A stretch of DNA of 64,000 nt from Pseudomonas sp. TCU-HL1 (GTDB lineage: Bacteria > Pseudomonadota > Gammaproteobacteria > Pseudomonadales > Pseudomonadaceae). Every line of letters begins with the position of its first letter. Position 1 is the stretch's first letter. Below the pieces are notes generated by a model. That model saw only the letters and a list, made by a program, of their open reading frames with translations, ran no database searches and was not told where the DNA came from. Location of the stretch: positions 1,798,001-1,862,000 of the forward strand of contig NZ_CP015992.1 of the NCBI RefSeq assembly GCF_001708505.1, given 5' to 3'. Positions 24,807 to 35,332 of the stretch are shown here, one piece after another. The translations under genes were made by a program, and so were the position numbers.

Positions 24807-25862
24807 ATGTCTGGACTGATTCTGCAAAAAGTCGAAAAACGCTACGGCTCCATCTGTGCCGTGACGGACGTCAACCTGCACCTGCCCGAGGGCAAACTGG
24901 TGTGCTTCCTCGGCCCTTCGGGCTGCGGCAAGACCACCTTGCTGCGGATGATCGCCGGCCTTGAGAGCTTGAGCTCCGGGCAGATCCTCCTGGATGGCAA
25001 GAACATCGGCTACACCCCAGCGCACGAGCGCAACTTCGGCATGGTGTTCCAGTCGCTGGCGCTGTTCCCGCACATGACGGTCGGCGAAAACATTGCCTAC
25101 CCGCTGCGCCTGCGCAATGTGCCCAAGGCGGAGCAGCAGGCGCGGGTGGCCGAGCTGCTGCAGATGATCCAGTTGCAGCAGATGGTCGACCGGCCGGTGT
25201 CCCGGCTTTCTGGCGGGCAGCGCCAGCGCGTGGCCATTGCCCGCGCCATCGCCTCGCACCCCAAGCTGTTGCTGCTGGATGAGCCCTTGTCGGCGCTGGA
25301 CGCCAAGCTGCGCGAGTCGATGCAGATCGAGATCCGCCAGCTGCAGCAGCGCCTGAACATCACCACCATCATGGTCACGCACGACCAGCGTGAGGCCATG
25401 ACCATGGCCGACATCGTGGTCGTACTGGGCGAGCATCGGGTGCAGCAGGTGGGCACGCCGATCGAGATCTACCGCAACCCGGCCAACGAGTTCGTCGCCG
25501 ACTTCATTGGCACCGGCAACATCTTCCCGGCCACTGCCCTGGGCAGCGGACGCGTGGGCCTGCCCGGCGGCGCGGCGATCCAGGCTCCGATTTGCAGCAG
25601 TATCCAGGCCGGCGCGCCGATCAAGCTGTTGGTGCGCCCGGAAGACTTGCAACTGTCGGCGCCCCAGGCCGGCGGCGCCAACAGCGTGCCGGGTACGGTG
25701 ACCTTTGTACGGGACATCGGCGCCACCATCGAGACCACAGTGGAATGCTCCGGCGTTTCCCTAACCGCGCTGACCACGCCTTGCCAGGACATTGGCCTCG
25801 CCATCGGCAACCCGGTGTCGGTGACCATTCCGGAGCACGCCTGTCGGGTGCTTTCGGCATGA
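24807..25862 (+). CDS. ABC transporter ATPase (PotA type)
   Basis: 351 residues. Walker A is GPSGCGKTT, the Q-loop FQSLALFPHMTVGEN, the signature LSGGQRQRVAIARA, Walker B LLLLDEPLSALD, and the switch His is in VTHDQREAM. The C-terminal 110 residues form a TOBE domain (KLLVRPEDLQL), as in importers with several ligands. It completes the SBP-permease-permease-ATPase set. The SDR gene follows 82 bp downstream, probably in the same transcript. Confidence 0.9.
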   Translation: MSGLILQKVEKRYGSICAVTDVNLHLPEGKLVCFLGPSGCGKTTLLRMIAGLESLSSGQILLDGKNIGYTPAHERNFGMVFQSLALFPHMTVGENIAYPLRLRNVPKAEQQARVAELLQMIQLQQMVDRPVSRLSGGQRQRVAIARAIASHPKLLLLDEPLSALDAKLRESMQIEIRQLQQRLNITTIMVTHDQREAMTMADIVVVLGEHRVQQVGTPIEIYRNPANEFVADFIGTGNIFPATALGSGRVGLPGGAAIQAPICSSIQAGAPIKLLVRPEDLQLSAPQAGGANSVPGTVTFVRDIGATIETTVECSGVSLTALTTPCQDIGLAIGNPVSVTIPEHACRVLSA

Positions 25863-25944
25863 GTCATGACGCGTTGTTTGGCCATTGGCCTCGATCAGCG
25901 TCAGGCGCACACTGGCGGGTGAACCTGGAAATGGAGTGCTGATC

Positions 25945-26727
25945 ATGGACCTTCAACTTGAAAACCGCAGTGCCCTGGTGTGCGGCGGCAGCTCCGGGTT
26001 GGGTTTCGGCGTGGCCGAGGCCCTGGCCAGGGAAGGGGTGCGGGTCTGCCTGCTGGCGCGCAATCTGTCGAAGCTGGACCTTGCCGTAGAGCGCATCCGC
26101 CGTAACGGCGGAGAGGCGCAGGCGGTTGCGGTGGATCTGAACGACCTGGGCGCCGTGGACATGGCCATCGAACAGGTCGTTGCGGCCATCGGCGCGCCGG
26201 ACATTCTGGTTGCCAACAATGGTGGGCCGCCGCCGATCAATGCGGTGGATTTCGACCCGTCACTCTGGCATCGCCAACTGGACGCCATGTTGCTGAGTAC
26301 CATGGCGCTGGTGAACGCTTTCCTCCCCGGTATGCGTCAGCGACGCTTCGGCCGCATCCTGATGATTTCGTCCACCAGTGTGGTGGAACCCATTCCCGGC
26401 CTGGTGCTGTCCAGCGCCTTGCGCGGCGCCTTGGCCAACTGGGCCAAGTCGCTGTCCGCTGAGGTGGCGGCCGATGGGGTGACGGTGAATACCCTGATGC
26501 CCGGTTCGTTCTGGACCGAGCGCACCGAAACCCTGCTGCTGCGTGCGGCTGAGCGCAGCGGCACACCGGTATCCAGCTTGATGGCCAAGGAGCAGGCGGC
26601 GATTCCGGTGGGGCGCTATGGCGCGGCGGAGGAGTTCGGCGCGATGGCGGCGTTTCTGGCCAGTCCGCGGGCCAGCTATGTGACCGGAGTGCTGATTCCG
26701 GTGGATGGCGGGGTGCTCAAGGGGTGA
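25945..26727 (+). CDS. Short-chain dehydrogenase/reductase with an altered active site
   Basis: 260 residues. The Rossmann motif is VCGGSSGLGFGVAEALAREG and the NNAG-like motif is ANNGGPPPIN, characteristic of one SDR subgroup. The catalytic Ser is present (ISSTSVVEP), but the YxxxK pair is not: the aligned stretch reads LSSALRGALANWAKS, with neither Tyr nor Lys in place. A standard SDR hydride-transfer mechanism is therefore doubtful, though whole subgroups share this change. GGAG at 25932 precedes the ATG. Its position at the end of the transporter operon suggests a role in the same pathway. Confidence 0.75.
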   Translation: MDLQLENRSALVCGGSSGLGFGVAEALAREGVRVCLLARNLSKLDLAVERIRRNGGEAQAVAVDLNDLGAVDMAIEQVVAAIGAPDILVANNGGPPPINAVDFDPSLWHRQLDAMLLSTMALVNAFLPGMRQRRFGRILMISSTSVVEPIPGLVLSSALRGALANWAKSLSAEVAADGVTVNTLMPGSFWTERTETLLLRAAERSGTPVSSLMAKEQAAIPVGRYGAAEEFGAMAAFLASPRASYVTGVLIPVDGGVLKG

Positions 26728-26732
26728 CTCTG

Positions 26733-26802
26733 TTTCGCGAATGAATTCGCTCCCGCAAGAAGGTGCCGCGACCATCCTGTGGGAGCGATTTCAATCGCGA
26801 TG
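26733..26802. repeat. Two REP units
   Basis: TTCGCGAATGAATTCGCTCC at 26733 and TGTGGGAGCGATTTCAATCG at 26779, in opposite polarity about 20 bp apart. They separate the convergent SDR and glutamate-synthase-like genes and may act as a shared terminator or 3'-end stabiliser. Confidence 0.7.
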
Positions 26803-26827
26803 AGGCCGCGAAGCGGCCCCACATTTC

Positions 26828-28441
26828 TCACCAGGCACACGACGGCTCGAAGCTGTCCGCGCGAGCCATGGCCCACATGCGTTCGTAGAAGTCTGCCTCG
26901 ATCTTGTCCTTGAGCAGGTCGCCTGGATTGAGGAAGACGTGAATCTGCGAGAACAGGCGGATTTCCTTGTCTGATACGCGTCGCACCAGATGGCGGGGCT
27001 CCAGTTGGTTTGGGTGTTCGAGGCCGGCGGCGGCCAGCATCTCGGCCAGGGCCTTGAGGGTGTTGCGGTGGAACATCTGCACCCGCTGCGCCTTGTCCGG
27101 CACGACCAGGGCGCGCTGGCGCAGTTTGTCCTGGGTGGCGACGCCGGTGGGGCACTTGTTGGTGTGGCAGGACTGCGACTGGATGCAGCCAATGGCGAAC
27201 ATGAAACCACGTGCCGAGTTGGCCCAGTCTGCGCCGATGGCCAGCACGCTGGCGATGTCGAAGGCGCTGATGATCTTACCGCTGGCGCCGAGCTTGATCT
27301 TGTCCCGCAGGTTCAGCCCAACGAGGGTGTTGTGCACGAACAGCAGCCCTTCACGCAGGGGCACGCCGATGTGGTCGGTGAATTCCAGCGGTGCCGCGCC
27401 GGTGCCGCCTTCCTTGCCGTCGATGACGATGAAGTCGGGAAGGATGCCGGTTTCCAGCATGGCCTTGGCGATGCCCATGAACTCCCACGGATGACCGAGG
27501 CAGAGCTTGAAGCCCACTGGCTTGCCGCCGGACAGCTCCCGCAGTTTGGCGATGAACTGCATCATTTCGATGGGGGTGGAGAAGGCACTGTGGCGCGAGG
27601 GCGAGATGCAGTCTTCGCCCATGGGTACGCCACGGGTGAGGGAGATTTCTTCAGTGACCTTGTGCTTGGGCAGGATGCCGCCGTGCCCGGGCTTGGCGCC
27701 CTGGGAGAGCTTGATTTCGATCATCCGAACCTGCGGGCTGCGTGCCTGGGTGGCGAAGCGTTCCGGGTCGAACTGGCCGTCGCTGGTGCGGCAGCCGAAG
27801 TAGCCGCTGCCCAGCTCCCAGACCAGGTCGCCGCCGTTCTCGCGGTGGTAGGGGCTGATGCTGCCTTCGCCGGTGTCGTGATAGAAGTTGCCGAGCTTGG
27901 CGCCACGGTTCAGCGCTCGGATGGCGTTGGCGCTGAGGGAGCCGAAACTCATGGCCGAGATGTTGAAGACCGAGGCCGAGTAGGGCTGGCTGCACTGCGG
28001 CCCGCCTACTACGACGCGAAAGGAGGTCGGGTCGCTGAGCGGCGCCGGGCGCATGGAATGGCCGATGAATTCGTAGCCGGACTTGTACACGTCGATCAGG
28101 GTGCCGAAAGGTTTGTCACCCCCTTCGTTCTTGGCCCGTGCATAGACCAGCGAGCGCTGGGCGCGGGAGAAGGGCAGGCGGTCATCGTCGGCCTCCAGCA
28201 GGTACTGGCGGATTTCCGGGCGAATGCCTTCGACCAGGTAGCGGATGTTGCCGAGGATGGGGTAATTGCGCCGCACCGCATGGCGCGACTGCAGCAGGTC
28301 GAGCACGCCGAGCGTACTGAGTACAGCAGCGAGCAGCGTGAAGGGCCAGATCCATTCGTGGCCGGTGAAGGGCAGGCTGAAGAGGGTGAACAGCGCGCAG
28401 AAGGCGAAGAAGGCGTAACGGCTCAGTAGCGAAAGGCTCAT
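26828..28441 (-). CDS. Membrane-anchored FMN-binding glutamate-synthase-like protein
   Basis: 537 residues. Two N-terminal membrane helices (residues 5-25 and 29-50) precede a glutamate synthase central/FMN domain: FNISAMSFGSLSANAIRALN, KPGHGGILPKHKVTEEI, VIDGKEGGTGAAPLEFTDH and ADWANSARGFMFAIGC. The iron-sulfur Cys cluster is CIQSQSCHTNKCPTG. It lacks the amidotransferase domain and the GXGXG domain of full GOGAT, so ammonia or a partner would have to supply nitrogen, or the reaction differs. The start is ATG 28441, after AAGGAG. It is a single gene with no NADPH subunit (gltD) beside it. Confidence 0.82.
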   Translation of the reverse strand: MSLSLLSRYAFFAFCALFTLFSLPFTGHEWIWPFTLLAAVLSTLGVLDLLQSRHAVRRNYPILGNIRYLVEGIRPEIRQYLLEADDDRLPFSRAQRSLVYARAKNEGGDKPFGTLIDVYKSGYEFIGHSMRPAPLSDPTSFRVVVGGPQCSQPYSASVFNISAMSFGSLSANAIRALNRGAKLGNFYHDTGEGSISPYHRENGGDLVWELGSGYFGCRTSDGQFDPERFATQARSPQVRMIEIKLSQGAKPGHGGILPKHKVTEEISLTRGVPMGEDCISPSRHSAFSTPIEMMQFIAKLRELSGGKPVGFKLCLGHPWEFMGIAKAMLETGILPDFIVIDGKEGGTGAAPLEFTDHIGVPLREGLLFVHNTLVGLNLRDKIKLGASGKIISAFDIASVLAIGADWANSARGFMFAIGCIQSQSCHTNKCPTGVATQDKLRQRALVVPDKAQRVQMFHRNTLKALAEMLAAAGLEHPNQLEPRHLVRRVSDKEIRLFSQIHVFLNPGDLLKDKIEADFYERMWAMARADSFEPSCAW

Positions 28442-28530
28442 GCGGACTCCTTGTTTGCAGGTTCCGGCACAGCGTAGTGCGAATGGGCGGGAATTGCCTT
28501 GCCGGGGCTCAAGGACAAGACCTGAATCGA

Positions 28531-28622
28531 TGTAGGTTGGTGCTGAGCCTGCGAAGCCCAACGATTCGAGGTCCCCGGGTGTTTCCTGCGTTGGCCCTCG
28601 CTGCGCTCGGACCAACCTTGTA
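28531..28622. repeat. Dispersed 85-95 bp element, copy C
   Basis: TGTAGGTTGGTGCTGAGCCT to CTCGGACCAACCTTGTA, with inner arms GCCCAACG and CGTTGGCC. It lies upstream of the IS110 left region. Confidence 0.75.
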
Positions 28623-28639
28623 TCTCGACTACCACCCTC

Positions 28640-28854
28640 TCAAGGGGTGATAGTCCCCGACTGATCATCGGGGGAGAGCCAGGAAGCCGTGTCCACCCTT
28701 AGGCCTCGAGCCCGACCCGTAGATAGTGCCCTGGCCCTCCACACTCACTCAGATAGCTCGAACGGTATCTAGAGCCCACTTCAAGTGAGAGCTCGCATTC
28801 ACAAGGCCGGGCCGGGTGCAGTGATGATCACTCTGGATGGATTGAGGAGGTTGC
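28640..28854 (+). ncRNA. IS110 left-end leader, candidate bridge RNA
   Basis: About 215 bp of non-coding sequence precede the recombinase. IS110-group elements are known to encode a structured bridge RNA here, whose loops pair with target and donor DNA. The leader has a strong hairpin at 28653-28671 and a decamer identical to the right end of the element (28762-28771), as a donor guide would. The RNA itself is inferred. Confidence 0.4.
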
Positions 28855-29829
28855 ATGTCCAGCATCGTCGGCATTGACATTGCCAAGCACAGTTTCGATA
28901 TCGCCACCCTGCAGGCCAACGGCAAGTACCGCAGCAAGGCCAAGCTGATCAACGCCGCAGAGGGCTTTCAGGTGTTGCAGGAGTGGTTGAACAAGCACAG
29001 CGAACCTGGGGCCTGGATCGTGATGGAGGCGACGGGTACCTACCACGAGGCGCTGGCTGAGCACTTTTACGCGCTGGGCTACCGGATTTGCGTGATGAAT
29101 CCTGCGCAGATTGCCTATTACGCGCGAAGCCAGTTGCAACGGGTCAAGACGGATCAGGTCGACGCCAAGCTGATTGCCAGCTACGGCGAGCACCATCAAG
29201 ATGAGCTGCGCGCCTGGCAACCCGAGCCTGCCGCGATCCGCCGTCTGCGTGCCCTGGTGCGGCGCCTGCAGGATCTCAAGGAGATCGAGCAGATGGAGCG
29301 CAATCGTCTGGGGGTGGCCGATGCCAGCGTGCAAGAGTCGATTCACTCAGTGCTGCAGCGTGTCGAAGAGCAGATTGCCGAGACCCTGAAAACCATCCGC
29401 GACCATATCGATGATGATCCAGACCTGCGGGGTAAACGCGATCTGCTGACCAGCATCGATGGTATCGGCGAGCAGACTGCCGCCCTGCTCCTGGCGGAAC
29501 TGGGTGATCCGCTGCAGTTCGAGAGCGCGCGAGCGATCACTGCCTTTGCCGGGCTGAATCCGAAGCTACAGGATTCGGGTAAGCATAAAGGGCACGTACG
29601 CATTTCCCGTGTGGGCTCAGCGCGGCTACGCGCGGGCCTGTACATGCCGGCGATCACCTCGATGACCCACAACCCCGCGATCAATGCCCTGGCACAGCGC
29701 CTGCGCGCCCGCGGTAAGGCCGGAAAGCAGATCGTCTGCGCGGCCATGCGCAAGCTGTTGCATATCGCCTATGGCGTACTGAAATCCGGCCAGCCATTCG
29801 ATGCCCAACTGGCCCTTGCCCGGGGCTAA
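28855..29829 (+). CDS. IS110-family recombinase (transposase)
   Basis: 324 residues, apparently intact. The N-terminal DEDD RuvC-like domain shows VGIDIAKHSFDIA, IVMEATGTYHEAL and VKTDQVDAKLIASY (the acidic residues). A coiled linker at about 140-190 (LRRLQDLKEIEQMERNRLG) is followed by the Tnp20 domain (GIGEQTAALLLAELGDP, then FAGLNPKLQDSG), with the catalytic serine most likely in RISRVGSARLRAGLY. GAGGAGG-like sequence precedes the ATG. It should excise and insert the element via a circular intermediate guided by the bridge RNA. Confidence 0.9.
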   Translation: MSSIVGIDIAKHSFDIATLQANGKYRSKAKLINAAEGFQVLQEWLNKHSEPGAWIVMEATGTYHEALAEHFYALGYRICVMNPAQIAYYARSQLQRVKTDQVDAKLIASYGEHHQDELRAWQPEPAAIRRLRALVRRLQDLKEIEQMERNRLGVADASVQESIHSVLQRVEEQIAETLKTIRDHIDDDPDLRGKRDLLTSIDGIGEQTAALLLAELGDPLQFESARAITAFAGLNPKLQDSGKHKGHVRISRVGSARLRAGLYMPAITSMTHNPAINALAQRLRARGKAGKQIVCAAMRKLLHIAYGVLKSGQPFDAQLALARG

Positions 29830-29862
29830 ACAAGACGGTATCTACGGGGCCGCCGCGCGACC

Positions 29863-29886
29863 CTTGGCGAATGAATTCGCCCCTAC
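29863..29886. repeat. REP half-site beside the IS110 element
   Basis: TTGGCGAATGAATTCGCCCC with TACAG after it, the GGGGCG subtype. It is about 20 bp from the right end of the insertion sequence. Confidence 0.65.
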
Positions 29887-29913
29887 AGAGGCCGCGCCAG
29901 AGCGAGGAGGTTT

Positions 29914-30003
29914 TCGTAGGTTGGCGTAGAGCGCAGCGAAACCCAACGCTTCGGCGCCTGTGCCGTGCCACGTTGGTCCGCGCCGGCTCGGACCAACCTA
30001 CGA
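29914..30003. repeat. Dispersed 85-95 bp element, copy D
   Basis: CGTAGGTTGGCGTAGAGCGC to CTCGGACCAACCTACG, with AAACCCAACG and CACGTTGG inner arms. It has the best-preserved outer arms in the window (CGTAGGTTGG/CCAACCTACG). Confidence 0.8.
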
Positions 30004-30053
30004 GGCCGCTGCGGCTGATTGACATGGAATCTCCCACAAGGGGCCGCCAGAAA

Positions 30054-30083
30054 AGAAAACGGCCCGCGAGGGGCCGTTTCTTT
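30054..30083 (-). terminator. Intrinsic terminator of the bra operon
   Basis: On the minus strand GAAACGGCCC, a five-base loop, GGGCCGTTTTC, then TTTTC. It lies directly after braG. Confidence 0.8.
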
Positions 30084-30096
30084 TACTGCGAGGGCG

Positions 30097-30798
30097 TCAG
30101 CCGCCGAGGTAGGCGTCGCGGACCTTGGGGTCGTTGAGCAGGTCGTCGCCGCTGCCCTGCATGACGATGCGCCCGTTCTCCAGCACATAGCCACGGTCGG
30201 CCAGCTTGAGCGCCTGGTTGGCGTTCTGTTCCACCAGGAAGATGGTTACGCCGTCCTTCCGCAGTTGCTCGATGATGTCGAAGATCTGCTGGATGATGAT
30301 GGGCGCCAGACCCAGCGAAGGCTCGTCGAGCAGCAGCAGCTTGGGCTTGCTCATCAGCGCGCGGCCGATGGCGAGCATCTGCTGTTCGCCACCGGACATG
30401 GTGCCGGCGCGTTGCTCGAAACGCTCCTTCAGGCGCGGGAACAGGTGCAGCACTTTGTCCATCTGCTCCTGGAAGTCGCCCTTGGCGGTGAAGAAGCCGC
30501 CCATGGCCAGGTTTTCTTCGACGGTCAGGCGGGCGAACACGCGGCGGCCTTCCGGCACGACGGCGATGCTCTTGCGCATGATGTCGCAGGATTCCTGGCC
30601 GACCAGCTCGTCGCCTTCATAGCGAATGCTGCCGCTGGCCGCACGCGGCGAGCCGCAGAGGGTCATCAGCAGGGTCGACTTGCCGGCACCGTTGGCGCCG
30701 ATGAGGGTGACGATCTCGCCCTTTTTCACATCCATGCTGACGCCGTGCAGCGCCTGGATCTTGCCGTAGAAGGTGGAAACCTTGTCGAAAGTAAGCAT
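30097..30798 (-). CDS. braG: Branched-chain amino acid ABC transporter ATPase (LivF/BraG)
   Basis: 233 residues, the usual LivF length. Walker A GANGAGKSTLL, signature MSGGEQQMLAIGRA, Walker B LLLLDEPSLGLAP, and switch FLVEQNANQAL, a Gln-rich variant typical of LivF. It is the last gene of the operon, 3 bp after braF, followed by an intrinsic terminator. Confidence 0.93.
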   Translation of the reverse strand: MLTFDKVSTFYGKIQALHGVSMDVKKGEIVTLIGANGAGKSTLLMTLCGSPRAASGSIRYEGDELVGQESCDIMRKSIAVVPEGRRVFARLTVEENLAMGGFFTAKGDFQEQMDKVLHLFPRLKERFEQRAGTMSGGEQQMLAIGRALMSKPKLLLLDEPSLGLAPIIIQQIFDIIEQLRKDGVTIFLVEQNANQALKLADRGYVLENGRIVMQGSGDDLLNDPKVRDAYLGG

Positions 30799-30801
30799 GG
30801 T

Positions 30802-31565
30802 TCAGGCCTCCCCCAGATAGGCTTTGATCACGTCGGGGTTGTTGCGGATCTGCTCCGGCGTGCCGTCGGCCAGGGGGGTGCCCTGGTTGATCACATAGAT
30901 GTGGTCGGAAATGCTCATCACCAGCTTCATGTCGTGCTCGATCAGCAGCACGGTCACGTTGTGCTCGTTGCGCAGCATGGCGATCAGCGCCTTGAGGTCG
31001 TCGGTCTCACGCGGGTTGAGGCCGGCAGCCGGTTCGTCGAGCATGAGGATGCGCGGGCGCGTCATCATGCAGCGGGCGATTTCCAGGCGACGCTGCTGAC
31101 CGTAGGCCAGGGTGCCGGCCGGGCGGTTGGCGACGTCGGTGAGGTTGACCTTCTCCAGCCAGAGGGCGGCGTATTCCATGGCCTCGCGCTCGCTCTTGCG
31201 AAAGCCCGGGGTCTTCAGCAGGCCGGCGAGGAAGTTGGTGTTGAGGTGGCGGTGCTGGGCGACCAGCAGGTTCTCCACCGCAGTCATTTCCTTGAACAGG
31301 CGGACGTTCTGGAAGGTCCGTACCACGCCCTTGCGGGCGATCTTGTGGCCCGGCAGGGCTTCGATCTGCTCGCCATCCAGGCGGATGCTGCCGGAAGTCG
31401 GCTGGTAGAAGCCGGTCAGGCAGTTGAACACGGTGGTCTTGCCGGCGCCGTTCGGGCCGATCATGGAGACGACTTGTTTTTCCTGTACGGTCAGACCCAC
31501 CCCGTTGACGGCCAGCAGGCCGCCGAAGCGCATGGTGAGACCGCTTACTTCGAGAATCGGGCGGC

Positions 31566-31569
<4 letters not shown>
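30802..31569 (-). CDS. braF: Branched-chain amino acid ABC transporter ATPase (LivG/BraF)
   Basis: 255 residues. Walker A GPNGAGKTTVFNCLTG, signature LAYGQQRRLEIARC (LivG-type, no SGG), Walker B ILMLDEPAAGLNP, and switch VLLIEHDMKLV. It overlaps the braE stop by 4 bp (ATGA), indicating coupling. It pairs with BraG as the two distinct ATPases of the importer. Confidence 0.93.
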
Positions 31570-33742
<2,173 letters not shown>

Positions 33743-33812
33743 TCCCTAACTCCTCGGGCATCACGAAAAGCGGCGCTTGTGGCGCAGCGGAGCCCGTAAA
33801 ACACGGATAAAC

Positions 33813-33840
33813 AAAGCCCACTGCCGTAGCAGTGGGCTTT
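33813..33840 (-). terminator. Hairpin between braC and braD (attenuator / partial terminator)
   Basis: A perfect 12-bp stem AAAGCCCACTGC/GCAGTGGGCTTT with a CGTA loop. Placed after the binding-protein gene and before the permease, it should lower downstream expression, giving excess BraC over the membrane complex, as is usual for such operons. Confidence 0.8.
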
Positions 33841-33857
33841 GCGTTCAGGCGGGAAGC

Positions 33858-34979
33858 TTATTTAGCTTCGGTTTTGGTGCCGTCCTTGTGCCACTCGTAC
33901 ACCACGAAGCTGAAGTCCTTCAGATCGCCCTTCTCGTCGAAGGCCAGGTTGCCGGTCGGGGTAGCGAAGGTGTTGGCGCGCAGGGCGGCAGCGACCTTGG
34001 CAGTGTCGTCTTCGCCGGCTTTCTTGATGCCTTCGGCGATGACTTGAACGGCAGCGTAGGCCGGGAACACGAACGGACCGCTCGGGTCTTCGTTCTTGGC
34101 CTTGAACGCTTCTACCAGGGCCTGGTTCTTCGGATCCTGGTCGAAGGACTTCGGCAGGGTAACCAGCAGACCTTCGGAAGCCGGGCCAGCGATGGCGGAC
34201 AGCTCTTTGTTGCCCACGCCTTCCGGACCCATGAAGCGGACTTTCAGACCTTTTTCAGCCGACTGGCGCAGCAGCAGGCCGAGTTCCGGGTGGTAGCCGC
34301 CGTAGTAGACGAAGTCCACACCGGCCTGTTTCAGCTTGGAAACGATGGTGGAGAAGTCCTTGTCGCCAGCGTTGATACCTTCGAACAGGGCGACTTTCAC
34401 GCCTTTGCCTTCCAGGGTCTGCTTGACGGCAGTGGCGATGCCTTCGCCGTACTGCTGCTTGTCGTGGATGACAGCGACGGTCTTCGGCTTGATGTGATCA
34501 GCGATGAAGTTGCCGGCGGTCGGGCCTTGCAGGCTGTCCAGGCCGATGGTGCGGAACACCAGCTGGTAGCCACGGGAGGTGATGTCCGGGCTGGTGGAAG
34601 CCGCGGTGATCATCAGGATGCCTTCGTCTTCATAGATGTCGGACGCAGGCTGGGTGGAGCTGGAGCAGAGGTGGCCAACCACGTAGTGAACACCGTCGTT
34701 GACGATTTTGTTGGCGACGGCAACGGCCTGTTTCGGATCGCAAGCGTCGTCGTAGACCACGCCTTCGAGCTGAGCGCCGTTCACCCCGCCGGCCTTGTTG
34801 ATCTGCTCGATCGCCATCTTGGCGCCAATGAATTGCATCTCGCCGTACTGGGCGACCGCACCGGTCACCGGGCCAGCCAGGGCGATCTTGATGGTGTCAG
34901 CCGCTACGGAGTAGCTGGCGACACTGGCCAGAGCCATGGCGGCGAACAGTTTGGAAATCTGCTTGGTAGCCTTGTTCAT
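33858..34979 (-). CDS. braC: Periplasmic branched-chain amino acid-binding protein (BraC/LivK)
   Basis: 373 residues. A Sec signal ends near SYSVA (residue 26). The type I periplasmic-binding fold shows IKIALAGPVTGAVAQYGEMQ, VYDDACDPKQAVAVANKI, VVGHLCSSSTQPASDIY (ligand-binding Ser/Thr cluster, with the conserved disulfide Cys pair in DACD and HLCS) and YYGGYHPELGLLLRQ. It binds Leu, Ile and Val, and in Pseudomonas also Ala and Thr. It is the first gene of braCDEFG. Confidence 0.95.
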   Translation of the reverse strand: MNKATKQISKLFAAMALASVASYSVAADTIKIALAGPVTGAVAQYGEMQFIGAKMAIEQINKAGGVNGAQLEGVVYDDACDPKQAVAVANKIVNDGVHYVVGHLCSSSTQPASDIYEDEGILMITAASTSPDITSRGYQLVFRTIGLDSLQGPTAGNFIADHIKPKTVAVIHDKQQYGEGIATAVKQTLEGKGVKVALFEGINAGDKDFSTIVSKLKQAGVDFVYYGGYHPELGLLLRQSAEKGLKVRFMGPEGVGNKELSAIAGPASEGLLVTLPKSFDQDPKNQALVEAFKAKNEDPSGPFVFPAYAAVQVIAEGIKKAGEDDTAKVAAALRANTFATPTGNLAFDEKGDLKDFSFVVYEWHKDGTKTEAK

Positions 34980-35332
34980 AGTGCTCCACTCTTGTGTTTT
35001 TCGTTGTTGTTGTCCTGTTTGCCGAAGCTACGGGACAGGGAATTGCACCCCGCCAACACCCCCCGGCAACTGTACCGGAACAGTGTAGATTGCTGATTTA
35101 CGGCTTGAAAAGTCGGGTTTTGATGGCGGAATGATCTGGTGTCGCTTAATTGAAACAAACGTATAGAAATACGGCGTGTCTTGGTTGTGGTTGGAGTCGT
35201 CAGGCCGGGCTCGTCTGATTGTTGGCCGAAGTGAGGGCCGGTTGAAGTTTCCCTGGCTCGCAACAAGCCCTCCACAGCCCCTATCATTGTTCCCCCCAAA
35301 TCCATTCGTTACCAACCAACACAGAACACGCC
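34980..35332. other. braC upstream region
   Basis: 353 bp between the divergent braC and DUF2288-type genes. The middle (about 35085-35180) is A+T-rich and should hold both promoters. I see no riboswitch-like fold or clear operator. No ORF here has a ribosome site. Confidence 0.45.

Larger units (their letters stand above)
28640..29846 (+). mobile_element. IS110-family insertion sequence (approximate limits)
   Basis: An intact recombinase gene (28855-29829) with a long leader and a very short 3' tail. IS110 elements lack normal inverted repeats, so the limits are estimated. The leader starts near a hairpin (CCCCGA-N7-TCGGGG at about 28653-28671), and the decamer ACGGTATCTA occurs both in the leader (28762-28771) and just after the recombinase stop (29835-29844). 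A REP lies about 20 bp beyond the right end, and related Pseudomonas IS110 elements are known to insert at REPs. Confidence 0.65.
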
